Source: Vulcanisaeta sp. UBA163 (GTDB taxonomy: Archaea > Thermoproteota > Thermoprotei > Thermoproteales > Thermocladiaceae). Taken from it: a stretch of 35,609 nt of DNA. The position numbers and the translations under genes are program-made. Shown here one piece after another: positions 23,636-31,064 of the stretch (position 1 is its first letter; every line of letters starts with the position of its first letter). The DNA lies in assembly GCA_002496475.1 (NCBI GenBank), contig DAJV01000078.1, positions 2,869 through 38,477 on the forward strand, given 5' to 3'. The notes beneath the pieces are model-generated. The model saw only the letters and a list, made by a program, of their open reading frames with translations. It had not been told where the DNA came from and made no database searches.

Positions 23636-25120
23636 ATGGTAACACTGAGTAAAATAATCCCGGTGCTGGTCATGATTATGCTCACAACAGCAATGACCGC
23701 TAAAGCCAATGCGCCACCAAACCTATCAGGGTACCCGCAGACCTCCGTGCCTACATGGCTTGACACAGGCAGTAATGCATGGATGCTCACCGCCGCTACA
23801 TTGGTCGGCCTTCAAAGCGTGCCTGGTCTAATGCTGCTTTATGGCGGCATGACTAAGCGTAAGTATGCCATAAACACCATGATGATGGTGCTCTACGCCT
23901 TCGCGGTAGTACTGATTATTTGGGTGCTGGCGGGTTACATGTTTGCCTTTGGACCGACATTATTGAGGATTAACGGCTTTAATGTATTGGGCATGCCGAT
24001 ACCTGCGTTAACGAGCAGAGTCATCGCAGCCCAGGCCAGCGTACCAACTGCTCAGCAGTATCCAAACATAGCCATGTCAACGTTAATCTTCTTCCAATTC
24101 GTTTTCGCTGCAATAACGCCAGCGTTAATTGTAGGCGCCTTAATAGAGAGGATGAATTTTAAGGCCTGGATGCTCTTCGTACCACTATGGTCACTCCTAG
24201 TCTATAGCCCAGTGGCCTTTTGGCTCTGGGGCGGCGGTTGGCTCATGCAACTTGGTATTGTTGATTTCTCGGGTGGTTACGTAATACACGTTGATGCTGG
24301 TATAGCCGCCTTCGTGGCAGCTGCAATGGTTGGTGAGAGGCTTGTTGAGGAGAGAAGGTTACAACCGCATAATCTAACTCAAGTCGCTGCAGGCCTTGGC
24401 CTTGTTTGGCTGGGTTGGAATGGTTTTAATGGTGGTGATCCGTATGGATCAACAATAGATGCAGCAATAGCGGTCATAAATACTAACCTAGCCACGGCCG
24501 TGGCTGTGGTCATGTGGATGCTGCTTGATACGTCCTACTTTGGAAAACCTGCATTTACAGGCGCCGTCTCTGGTGCTGTGGCAGGCTTGGTCGGTATAAC
24601 GCCAGCTGCTGGTTATGTTAATGGAATTGGGGCAATAATAATTGGCGCAATATCAAGTGCAGCCGCCTGGTACTCCCTAAACTTTTTCCAGTTTAGGTCC
24701 AGGCTAACTAGGAATATTGATGATGCGTTAGGGGTGTTCTCGGATCACGCGGTTCCCGGGATCATAGGCGGTATACTAACGGGTATCTTCGCAGATCCTA
24801 ACATTACTAAGTACGTGGATCCAGGACTAAGAGGGGCCCTTTATGGGGATCCATATCAAGTCCTGCTTCAACTCATGGGCGTTGTCATTGTGGTAGTTTA
24901 TGACGTAGTGATGACTTACCTAATTCTTAAGTTAATAGGCAGGGTAACGCCATTGAAGGCATCGATTGAGGAATTGAGGGTTGGTGATAAAGAGATGCAT
25001 GGTGAGGTTGCATATGATGAATTTGCCTTTGCAACACAGGGAGATGCGGAGAGAATGGCAGCCGGTGTTGTGGTATCTGTGATTAATAAAATCAATGACG
25101 TAAATGATGAGAAGAAATGA
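23636..25120 (+). CDS. amt: Ammonium transporter (Amt family)
   Basis: This is a 494-aa polytopic channel. The first hydrophobic stretch (IIPVLVMIMLTTAMTAKANA) looks like a cleavable signal or first helix, followed by about 11 further segments. Family motifs are GLMLLYGGMTKRK, FFQFVFAAITPALIVGA, the first pore histidine in YVIHVDAGIAAF (H218), WLGWNGFNGG, and the second pore histidine in FSDHAVPGIIGGILTGIF (H371). Both pore histidines are kept. A charged cytoplasmic tail of about 60 residues follows. It lies 180 bp downstream of glnA with its own promoter, and nitrogen-responsive control is likely but inferred. Confidence 0.96.
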   Translation: MVTLSKIIPVLVMIMLTTAMTAKANAPPNLSGYPQTSVPTWLDTGSNAWMLTAATLVGLQSVPGLMLLYGGMTKRKYAINTMMMVLYAFAVVLIIWVLAGYMFAFGPTLLRINGFNVLGMPIPALTSRVIAAQASVPTAQQYPNIAMSTLIFFQFVFAAITPALIVGALIERMNFKAWMLFVPLWSLLVYSPVAFWLWGGGWLMQLGIVDFSGGYVIHVDAGIAAFVAAAMVGERLVEERRLQPHNLTQVAAGLGLVWLGWNGFNGGDPYGSTIDAAIAVINTNLATAVAVVMWMLLDTSYFGKPAFTGAVSGAVAGLVGITPAAGYVNGIGAIIIGAISSAAAWYSLNFFQFRSRLTRNIDDALGVFSDHAVPGIIGGILTGIFADPNITKYVDPGLRGALYGDPYQVLLQLMGVVIVVVYDVVMTYLILKLIGRVTPLKASIEELRVGDKEMHGEVAYDEFAFATQGDAERMAAGVVVSVINKINDVNDEKK

Positions 25121-25209
25121 TATACATTAAGATCAATAATAAATCAAAATAAAATAATAAATTAATCTTGTTGAGATTATTAGAGATTGAAATAAATGCC
25201 TAGGGCCGG

Positions 25210-25599
25210 TCAAAAACTGGGTTCAAGCCTACCTGCACTTGCCCTTAGGTATATTGCCCTAACATTCATCTGCCTCAGTCTTCTTAGCAATTTCATATCA
25301 CACGTCACAGCAATGCAGCCGTATTCCCTGGATACTGCTACCACTGAATCATCCGGTGAGCCAGTGGTGCTGGCTATTGAGAAATTACTAATGATGTAAT
25401 TAAGGGCATTACCTGAGGCCTTGGCTATTCCAGGCCTACCTAGTTTACTTAGTTTCATTAACTCATTAAGTATTGGGTATGGGATCACGGGTATTATGGG
25501 TGAATCAACAAGTTCAACGACTTGATCAATAATGCGCAAACCCCTTGTGAACATAAGTAGTAACGCGCTGGTATCAAAGACGACACACTCTATTTTCAT
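25210..25599 (-). CDS. PIN-domain protein downstream of aIF2 gamma
   Basis: This is a predicted ribonuclease-like PIN domain of about 129 aa. The four acidic residues are visible: VVFDTSALL (D9), ILNELMKL, SPDDSVVAVS and AVTCDMKLLRR. The start at 25599 is chosen because the family begins M-K-x-x-x-V-x-D-T; in-frame ATGs at 25605 and 25608 are alternatives, and reading further upstream runs into aIF2 gamma. A PIN-domain gene next to aIF2 gamma is a recurrent archaeal arrangement and points to a ribosome- or rRNA-linked role (Fcf1-like) rather than a VapC toxin. No VapB-like gene is present. Confidence 0.85.
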   Translation of the reverse strand: MKIECVVFDTSALLLMFTRGLRIIDQVVELVDSPIIPVIPYPILNELMKLSKLGRPGIAKASGNALNYIISNFSIASTTGSPDDSVVAVSREYGCIAVTCDMKLLRRLRQMNVRAIYLRASAGRLEPSF

Positions 25600-25612
25600 G
25601 CCCATCATTATT

Positions 25613-26857
25613 TCACTCAAGCACCACATTACCGTCTTTAAGTATTCCGTAACCCACGATCCTCCACCTATTGTTAACCTGTTTCGTGATAACTATCTTG
25701 GAGTTCTGCTCCGCCGAGACTGCCTTCCTTAAGGTAACATCGAGTTTACCACCATGAAAGCCCTTGACTATTCCCATGACTGCCGCTGAACCCACATGTA
25801 TCATGACTATGTCCTTAGGCCTAAATGTCACGTCCTTCAGTGTTGAATTGCTCGGCATTTCAATCCTGTTAAACTCAAGGGTCATTTCACTCCATACTGG
25901 CGGTAGTGTGCCTGGCTTACCAACGACACTGCCCACGAGGGAGTCCGCTTTGGTCAGGGCTGGATCAAGCTCAGTGCCTATGCCCACGAGACCACCGGGC
26001 CTAGCCTCCTCGATATATTCATTACCAATGGCTATACTGACTATTTTCGTAATTATTGGTTCATACTTATTACCCAATTTTAATCCCGGCCTTATCTCGA
26101 TCTCATCACTGACCTTTGCGTAGCCCTTTATGACTGTGCCACCAAGCACACCACCAATCAACTTATCCGGTGTAGTACCTGGTTTATTGACGTTGAAGCT
26201 CCTGAGTACGAGCATCCTAAAGTCGCCGCTAGAGACTCCCCTGGGAGGTACTAATTGATCAATTAATGATGATATGGCCTCAATATTTATCCTATGCAGT
26301 GATGAGACAGGTATTATGGGTGAGTTCCTAGCCCAGGTATTGCCTAAAAACCGCTTGATCTGTTTGTAATTATCAAGGGCTTGTTCCTTACTTACCAAGT
26401 CGAGTTTGTTTTGAGCAACTATCAAATTATTAAGGCCCATTATTGTTAATGCCGTGAAGTGCTCCTCAGTCTGGGGCTGAGGTACAGGCATTGAGGCATC
26501 CACCACAAGCATTGCAGCATCAATATACGAGATCCCGGATATCATGGTGCTTATTAGAACTTCGTGTCCAGGTACATCAAGTATTGACACCTTCCTCTTT
26601 AGTACTGGTTCATCGCCGTTGGGGCACTTACCATCCTTAAGCAAGCCATCACTAATGATCCTAAACTCGCCCTCCATTGACTGGCACTCATAAAGCCCAA
26701 TGGTTATGTAACCAAGCTTAACAGTCATGGCCCTCTTAATCTCCTCACTATACCTAGCAACCCAGACGCCACTCAGGGCATGAACTAGGGTTGTTTTACC
26801 ATGATCCACATGACCAGCAGTCGCAATAATTGCATCTGGGTAAATATATCCGCTCAT
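25613..26857 (-). CDS. eif2g: Translation initiation factor aIF2 subunit gamma
   Basis: This is the GTPase subunit that brings initiator Met-tRNA to the small subunit. The 414-aa protein has G1 GHVDHGKT (15-22), switch 1 KRAMTVKLGY (41-50), G3 DVPGHE (94-99, where most read DAPGHE) and G4 NKLD. LVLRSFNVNKPGT and the C-terminal beta-barrels ending SRWRIVGYG-like (NRWRIVGYGI) follow. The zinc knuckle, normally two CxxC pairs, keeps only C58 and C78, so it probably binds no zinc. TTTATAAA at 26882-26889 is centred 28 bp before the ATG. The PIN gene follows in the same direction. Confidence 0.97.
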   Translation of the reverse strand: MSGYIYPDAIIATAGHVDHGKTTLVHALSGVWVARYSEEIKRAMTVKLGYITIGLYECQSMEGEFRIISDGLLKDGKCPNGDEPVLKRKVSILDVPGHEVLISTMISGISYIDAAMLVVDASMPVPQPQTEEHFTALTIMGLNNLIVAQNKLDLVSKEQALDNYKQIKRFLGNTWARNSPIIPVSSLHRINIEAISSLIDQLVPPRGVSSGDFRMLVLRSFNVNKPGTTPDKLIGGVLGGTVIKGYAKVSDEIEIRPGLKLGNKYEPIITKIVSIAIGNEYIEEARPGGLVGIGTELDPALTKADSLVGSVVGKPGTLPPVWSEMTLEFNRIEMPSNSTLKDVTFRPKDIVMIHVGSAAVMGIVKGFHGGKLDVTLRKAVSAEQNSKIVITKQVNNRWRIVGYGILKDGNVVLE

Positions 26858-26880
26858 TTAAACCGTACTGACAATTAAGG

Positions 26881-26890
26881 GTTTATAAAC
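26881..26890. promoter_or_regulatory. Perfectly symmetric TATA box of aIF2 gamma
   Basis: GTTTATAAAC is its own reverse complement and is flanked by GTACTG (26865-26870) and CAGTAC (26890-26895), an inverted repeat with a 19-bp spacer. Leftward it fits a start at about 26859 for aIF2 gamma. Rightward it predicts a start near 26912, where a short hairpin followed by a T-run begins. Bidirectional activity is inference. Confidence 0.45.
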
Positions 26891-26911
26891 AGTACTTGAA
26901 TCCTGCCGTTC

Positions 26912-26950
26912 ATGGTGGGACACAGTCCCATGGACACTCCCCTTTTTTAG
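26912..26950 (+). ncRNA. Possible short terminated transcript (hairpin plus T6)
   Basis: Just downstream of the symmetric TATA box, TGGGAC-ACA-GTCCCA forms a tight hairpin, followed by CTCCCC and TTTTTT (26942-26947). A start at about 26912 would give a transcript of roughly 40 nt. It also encodes a 12-codon ORF ending at the T-run, which is probably chance. Nothing else is seen between here and the RNase P promoter. Confidence 0.25.
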
Positions 26951-27052
26951 CATAGAATTGAGCCAACCATCCCGCAAACGAGCAACCCTGGATTTCAAGC
27001 ATTGTGTAAATAATCAAATAACATGATTAATTGGACAGAATAAACAGCAAGG

Positions 27053-27058
27053 TTTATA
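27053..27058 (+). promoter_or_regulatory. TATA box of RNase P RNA
   Basis: TTTATA is centred at 27055.5, which is 26.5 bp before 27082, the first base of the P1 helix. This supports a start exactly at the RNA's 5' end, without a leader to process. Confidence 0.6.
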
Positions 27059-27081
27059 CGTAAGGCCTGCATAACAAACAT

Positions 27082-27307
27082 GGTTGCGTACCCAACCACG
27101 GTCTATCAACCGGGCGAGCCCGGCGACGGCTCGCCTGAGGAAACTCCCCCAAGTTACCGTGGGTCCCTGCGGGGCAACCCGCCGACCGAGAGGTCGCCAA
27201 GGGACTACGGCCCAAATAGGGGCCTGTGATCTCCACGGGTGAGGCCCGGGTAGGGCCTTAGACAAATGCCACAGGAGGGGGGTTATGCCGTGGTTGGGTA
27301 CGCAACC
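27082..27307 (+). ncRNA. rnpB: RNase P RNA, minimal type T form
   Basis: This is the catalytic RNA of tRNA 5'-end processing. P1 is a perfect 20-bp helix (27082-27101 with 27288-27307). P3 is GGCGAGCC (27113-27120) with GGCTCGCC (27128-27135). CR-I is GAGGAAACTCCCCC (27137-27150) and CR-V is ACAGGAGGGGGGTTATG (27271-27287). They form P4, AACTCCCC with GGGGGGTT. P5 is CCGT/ACGG (27157-27160, 27207-27210). P7, GTCCCT/AGGGAC (27163-27168, 27200-27205), encloses only P8 (GCGGG-GCAA-CCCGC) and P9 (CGACC-GAGA-GGTCG). P10-P12, the specificity domain, are absent. GGCCCAAATAGGGGCC and GGCCCGGGTAGGGCC match the catalytic-domain consensus around P15. This is the layout I recall from Pyrobaculum, Caldivirga and Vulcanisaeta. 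Confidence 0.93.
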
Positions 27308-27421
27308 GGCCATTTCTCTCTTTATTTGGTGAGGCGGTGGAGGAAATTAAAGGATTAAGGGAGAAAGAAATGAAAAATTGTTTTGATTTTGAGTTCGTGA
27401 TTTACGTTGATATTTTACCTA

Positions 27422-27484
27422 TCACTTCTTTTCTGTCTTCTCTTCCTTCTTCTCTCCTTCCTTCTTCTTGGACTTCTTAGACAT
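27422..27484 (-). CDS. Candidate 20-aa Lys/Glu-rich small protein
   Basis: The ORF reads MSKKSKKKEGEKKEEK and four more residues to a TGA, immediately followed by an in-phase TAG. CTTTATAA (forward TTATAAAG, 27511-27518) is centred 30 bp before the ATG with a CC just upstream of it, a good promoter. An in-frame TAA lies 12 bp before the ATG, so it is not the tail of a longer protein. The composition resembles the charged ends of archaeal ribosomal proteins such as S25e, but no globular part follows. It could be a real micro-protein or a truncated remnant. Confidence 0.4.
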   Translation of the reverse strand: MSKKSKKKEGEKKEEKTEKK

Positions 27485-27518
27485 ACTACCTTGGCTTTAT
27501 TTTATGTTCCTTATAAAG

Positions 27519-27752
27519 GTTGCAACCAAATTTGAGGCATAAAAGTTAGATTGCAGTGGGTTTTTGTATTTCGTTCTATCATTACGTGCTTAATAAAGTA
27601 GTGTTTCTCCTATTTCGTAAGTCCTTATGTGGATTTTTATGAATTTTGTGACATTAAACCGTTGATTAATGCCTCTTATTTTCTTGTGTTCTCTTTCTCT
27701 TTTATCCATTTAGTTAATTAATGCTTTATGATTTATTGCCCTAAAGGCCATT
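27519..27752. other. Gene-free AT-rich spacer
   Basis: No supported gene is seen. A minus-strand ORF of 39 codons (27590-27709, beginning MDKREREHKK) is present, but it lacks a convincing promoter or family and is probably chance. Confidence 0.4.
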
Positions 27753-28280
27753 ATGCTTAGTGACTTTTTAAGGAGAAACTGGTATTGGGTTTTGGGTATT
27801 CTAGTGTCTCTTTTCTTGTTTATAATAAATCCGGTGTTGTTTGTAATAGTACTTGTTGCAATTCTAGCTATTTATTTTCTTGTTTTTAGACGTAGAAAGC
27901 CTAGGGAAAGTACAAAGGATACCACTACAACAGTTAGGATACTGAGGAGTTATGCCGTTGGTAGTGCCAGTGATGTGAGGTTAAGTAAGGTTTGTTTTAG
28001 TATTGGTGTTGGTGATGGTATTATTCGTGTTAGTGATAGGTGGGTCTCGGCATTGTCCATTAGTACCCTGGATTTATCCATACTGCGTGAGGTTCTTAAT
28101 CTTGGAGCTATTATTAGTGATGGTAATAGTCATTACTTGGTTATCTATGGTGATAATATTGATGATGTATTCGTTAGGCTCAACACGGCGGTTGAGCTAT
28201 TCAGGTCCAGAAATGTGTTATTTAGGCAGTTATCATCATCTGAATTAATTAAGAAGGTGATTTTCAGATGGATGAGTTAA
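27753..28280 (+). CDS. Hypothetical membrane-anchored protein, 175 aa
   Basis: The family is not recognised. Two adjoining hydrophobic helices (about 11-46) form a hairpin anchor, followed by a basic stop-transfer FRRRKPRESTKD and a soluble alpha/beta domain of about 115 residues. The first hydrophobic helix begins after the basic LRRNW. The stop overlaps the next gene's start region by 13 bp, so the two are translationally coupled and likely act together. Confidence 0.65.
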   Translation: MLSDFLRRNWYWVLGILVSLFLFIINPVLFVIVLVAILAIYFLVFRRRKPRESTKDTTTTVRILRSYAVGSASDVRLSKVCFSIGVGDGIIRVSDRWVSALSISTLDLSILREVLNLGAIISDGNSHYLVIYGDNIDDVFVRLNTAVELFRSRNVLFRQLSSSELIKKVIFRWMS

Positions 28281-28651
28281 GTGAGAGGGGTAGGGAGTTG
28301 CTTAGGAGGGTTTTGAGCAGGGGTAGGGTTGCCTATGACTCATTGAGTGAGGATGAGAGAAGAGCCGTTGATGAACTGGTGAAACTTGGCTATGTGAAGT
28401 TATACCTTGAGCTAAATAGTGGGAGAATTGCTGATGCACTGAGGGTAGTTGGTTACAGTGGCGTTATCCACCGTAAATTCAGGCGTAATTACCTATGTCT
28501 TGCCCTGGCGCTGGTGGTGCCATTAGTACTACTGTACCTTTCAATAAGGTCCTTCACTATGGGTTACGCACCTGTTGGTATATTCTTCCTGCTAATTGAC
28601 GTTGGTATTACATACATAGCCTACCTACTGTTACGTAAGCACTGCTTTTAG
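28268..28651 (+). CDS. Hypothetical protein with helical N-domain and two C-terminal TM segments, 127 aa
   Basis: The family is not recognised. Residues 1-65 are charged and helical (RGRELLRRVLSRGRVAYDSL, then ERRAVDELVKLGYVKLYLEL) and could be a winged-helix-like unit. Two transmembrane helices follow at about 75-93 and 101-122. The layout mirrors the upstream gene, which has its membrane hairpin at the N-terminus and a soluble domain after it. The two genes overlap by 13 bp, suggesting a two-protein membrane complex. The gene converges on pyruvate kinase. Confidence 0.65.
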   Translation: MDELSERGRELLRRVLSRGRVAYDSLSEDERRAVDELVKLGYVKLYLELNSGRIADALRVVGYSGVIHRKFRRNYLCLALALVVPLVLLYLSIRSFTMGYAPVGIFFLLIDVGITYIAYLLLRKHCF

Positions 28652-28673
28652 TGTAATTGATTTTAAATGGAGG

Positions 28674-30035
28674 TTAGATCCTGAGTATCCTAATACTATA
28701 GTCATTATACGTGTCTATGACCCCATGGGTCAGAAGGACAAGGTCACCCTTAGCTATTGAACCGCTCCTTATTAATTGATTCAAGGTTTCCCGCTCACCC
28801 TCATCATAATCCTTAATATCCCCGATGAATATAGGTTCCACACCCCAATAAAGCCTTAACCTTCTAAGTATCTTTTCATCGCTAACGCCAACGTATGTGG
28901 GCACCTTAGGTCTATACCTGGATATTGCCTCGACGAACCTGCCACCCCTTGAGTAAATAACTATCTTCGCCCCAATATCCTCAGCCAATTGTACAATACC
29001 CAGGGCAAGCCTATCAGTTAGATTCACCATGACTTCCCTATTAACGTGTACCTCATCCTCATACTCACCGGCAACCCTCCTCAACCACTGCACGGCATCA
29101 ATGGGGTACTTACCCACAGCAGTTTCGCCCGTCAGTAATAATGAGTCCACGCCTTCTATTACGGCATTCGTTATATCCACGACCTCGGCCCTAGTGGGCA
29201 CAGGTTGCTCGATCATAGACTCCAATAATTGCGTGGCAACCATCACGGGTTTACCGCACTTCTGCGACTCCCTAATTATTGAACTTTGTATCCTCGGTAT
29301 CTCCTCCAGGTCAAAGTGCATTCCAAGATCACCCCTAGCCACCATCACATAATCACTTGCGCAAACGACATCCTTCATGTTCCTAACGGCGTCTGGACCC
29401 TCAATCTTAGCCACAAGTCTCACCCAATCACCGCCAATCCTTCTTAATTCCGCTCTAACCTCCTCGACATCATCAGAGTTCCTAACATGGCTCACGCCCA
29501 CGTAATCCATGTCAATGCTCACAGCGAACTTGAGGGCCTCTCTATCATAATCATCAAGTATTGGTATTGGGTAATCCTTACCCTTAATTACTATGGCCTT
29601 TTCCTGCATTATGGTTCCAGAGGTTAATGCCGTGAGGATCGCCCTATTTCCAGAAACCTTTTCTACGCGTAGTCTTAACCTGCCGTCATTCATGACTATT
29701 ACGTCATCAATCGTTATCACCCTAAAGAATGAGGAATTGGGTACTGGTACAAAGTTACCACCGGACTTATCATCAAGCCTAAACTCAATGGAATCACCTG
29801 TATTAATCGTAATGGGTCTCATATCCCCTGTCCTAATGCCTGGTCCTCTTAGGTCACCTAGTACTGTGATGTCACTCCTAAATTCCCTGGCACTCATCAC
29901 CCTGGTTCTCCATTCCTCAGTGTTGCCGTGTGAGAAGTTTATTCTAATTCCATCAATATACTTAATTAGTTCCCTCAATGTATCGGGTTTCTCCGAGGCG
30001 GGGCCAATTGTTGCGACGATCTTTACCTTACCCAC
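28674..30035 (-). CDS. pyk: Pyruvate kinase
   Basis: It transfers phosphate from PEP to ADP. The 453-aa protein shows KIVATIGPASE at the N-terminus, RINFSHGN, and LGDLRGPGIRTG. VAKIEGPDAVRN (catalytic Lys), VMVARGDLGMHFDLEEIP and the signature through GKPVMVATQLLESM to SLLLTGETAVGKYP follow. The C-terminal domain is ordinary. The frame is open to TTG at 30056, but that codon abuts the TATA box TATATAAA (30057-30064), whose centre is 26 bp before GTG 30035. I therefore place a leaderless GTG start at 30035, which also gives the normal N-terminus (MGKVKIVATIGP). Confidence 0.95.
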   Translation of the reverse strand: MGKVKIVATIGPASEKPDTLRELIKYIDGIRINFSHGNTEEWRTRVMSAREFRSDITVLGDLRGPGIRTGDMRPITINTGDSIEFRLDDKSGGNFVPVPNSSFFRVITIDDVIVMNDGRLRLRVEKVSGNRAILTALTSGTIMQEKAIVIKGKDYPIPILDDYDREALKFAVSIDMDYVGVSHVRNSDDVEEVRAELRRIGGDWVRLVAKIEGPDAVRNMKDVVCASDYVMVARGDLGMHFDLEEIPRIQSSIIRESQKCGKPVMVATQLLESMIEQPVPTRAEVVDITNAVIEGVDSLLLTGETAVGKYPIDAVQWLRRVAGEYEDEVHVNREVMVNLTDRLALGIVQLAEDIGAKIVIYSRGGRFVEAISRYRPKVPTYVGVSDEKILRRLRLYWGVEPIFIGDIKDYDEGERETLNQLIRSGSIAKGDLVLLTHGVIDTYNDYSIRILRI

Positions 30036-30056
30036 GATTATGGTTCCGTGATTCAA

Positions 30057-30064
30057 TATATAAA
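30057..30064 (-). promoter_or_regulatory. TATA box of pyruvate kinase
   Basis: On the coding strand this is TTTATATA, preceded by AAGG. Its centre at 30060.5 predicts initiation at about 30034-30035, the GTG codon, and rules out the upstream TTG at 30056 as a start. Confidence 0.6.
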
Positions 30065-30200
30065 CCTTAGGAGAACACTGGGTTTAACTGGGTTTTCTCT
30101 AGTGGATTGAGGTTCAAGCTCGGAGTAAATACAATGAACCACCTAGTAATACTTATGTGGATCTCTGTCTCTTAGGGATTAAGGTATTTGGTGATTTGCA

Positions 30201-31064
30201 TTGCCTAGGCTTGATGTTCCTCCACGTATAGGGCTACGAGGAGGATCAGCAGTGCTTCAATGGGGAAACGAGGAATTTGAAATACCTAAGCTCAAGCATG
30301 GTGTCCTGTTTCTAATGAGTGGGTATGTGGGCTCGCAGATCCATGGTTGCGAGTATAGACTACACCTTGATTATATGAGGGGTAGGATTGTTAATGACAG
30401 TATAATTGATGGCCTTCAGGAGCATTCAAGGCAGCTCGGGGTGAATGAGGAGGGACTTGGGCTTGAGCTTGGTTGGAACCCGGTCATAGTGAACCGTGGC
30501 GAGGAGGGCGTTTATTTCTTTAATTCTAAAATGAATAACTGGATTGGTCGTGTAGATTTTGGAAAACCGTTTGTTCAGGAGGTGTCGCTTGTAATGATTA
30601 GGAGGAACGTGCCAATACTCGGTCTTCCTGACCTAATTATAAACCTTGACGGTAAGCCCGCGTACATAATAGAATTAAAGACGACGAGTAATCCAGCGAA
30701 CATAAGGACCATTAGGGGTAGGGAGGCATTGCAGTGCGAGTCCTATTTTCACATGGTGAATTACCTGGGGTTTAAACCACGGGGTGCTGCCATTATAAAG
30801 ATTGTTAGGGGTTCGGAATTCCGAATAATTGATAATATCGACTTAATAATTAAGCGCCTAGAAGATGATGAAGGTTCGGTTCAGTTAATGAAATATGTTA
30901 CCATTCACAGGATTAGGGTTAGGGAGTTCAATGACTTTCTTAGGGATGTGGATTACGCACTTGAGTACTGGCTCGGACTTAGAAATCCTAAGGCATCACC
31001 AAATAGGGGCCTTTGTTCCTTTTGTGAGCATAGGGGGTATTGCCCATACAGCGTTGTTAGGTGA
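30201..31064 (+). CDS. Cas4/RecB-like PD-(D/E)XK nuclease with four-cysteine iron-sulfur motif
   Basis: This 287-aa protein has the RecB-type nuclease core: GLPDL (D144), IIELKTT (E158-x-K160) and the QxxxY motif (Q178, Y182). Cysteine C50 in the N-terminal part and C272, C275 and C281 at the C-terminus match the 4Fe-4S ligand pattern of Cas4, AddB and Dna2-like nucleases. No CRISPR array or cas gene is nearby, so a DNA-repair role is as likely as CRISPR spacer processing. The start is TTG at 30201: a TGA lies three codons upstream, and the ATTAAGG near 30178 could be the TATA. The 3' end overlaps the convergent membrane gene by 8 bp. Confidence 0.82.
   Translation: MPRLDVPPRIGLRGGSAVLQWGNEEFEIPKLKHGVLFLMSGYVGSQIHGCEYRLHLDYMRGRIVNDSIIDGLQEHSRQLGVNEEGLGLELGWNPVIVNRGEEGVYFFNSKMNNWIGRVDFGKPFVQEVSLVMIRRNVPILGLPDLIINLDGKPAYIIELKTTSNPANIRTIRGREALQCESYFHMVNYLGFKPRGAAIIKIVRGSEFRIIDNIDLIIKRLEDDEGSVQLMKYVTIHRIRVREFNDFLRDVDYALEYWLGLRNPKASPNRGLCSFCEHRGYCPYSVVR

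Noticed and set aside
25210..25599. VapC-type toxin
   Set aside because: There is no antitoxin gene next to it, and the position after aIF2 gamma matches a conserved housekeeping PIN protein.
27014..27313. Minus-strand ORFs of 60-99 codons rich in Pro, Arg and Gly
   Set aside because: They are reverse translations of the GC-rich RNase P RNA, whose conserved sequence and helices explain the region.
27590..27709. Minus-strand 39-codon basic ORF beginning MDKREREHKK
   Set aside because: It lies in AT-rich spacer with no convincing promoter and no family resemblance; such ORFs arise by chance.
30201..31064. Presence of a CRISPR-Cas locus suggested by the Cas4-like gene
   Set aside because: No repeat-spacer array and no other cas gene could be found in the window.
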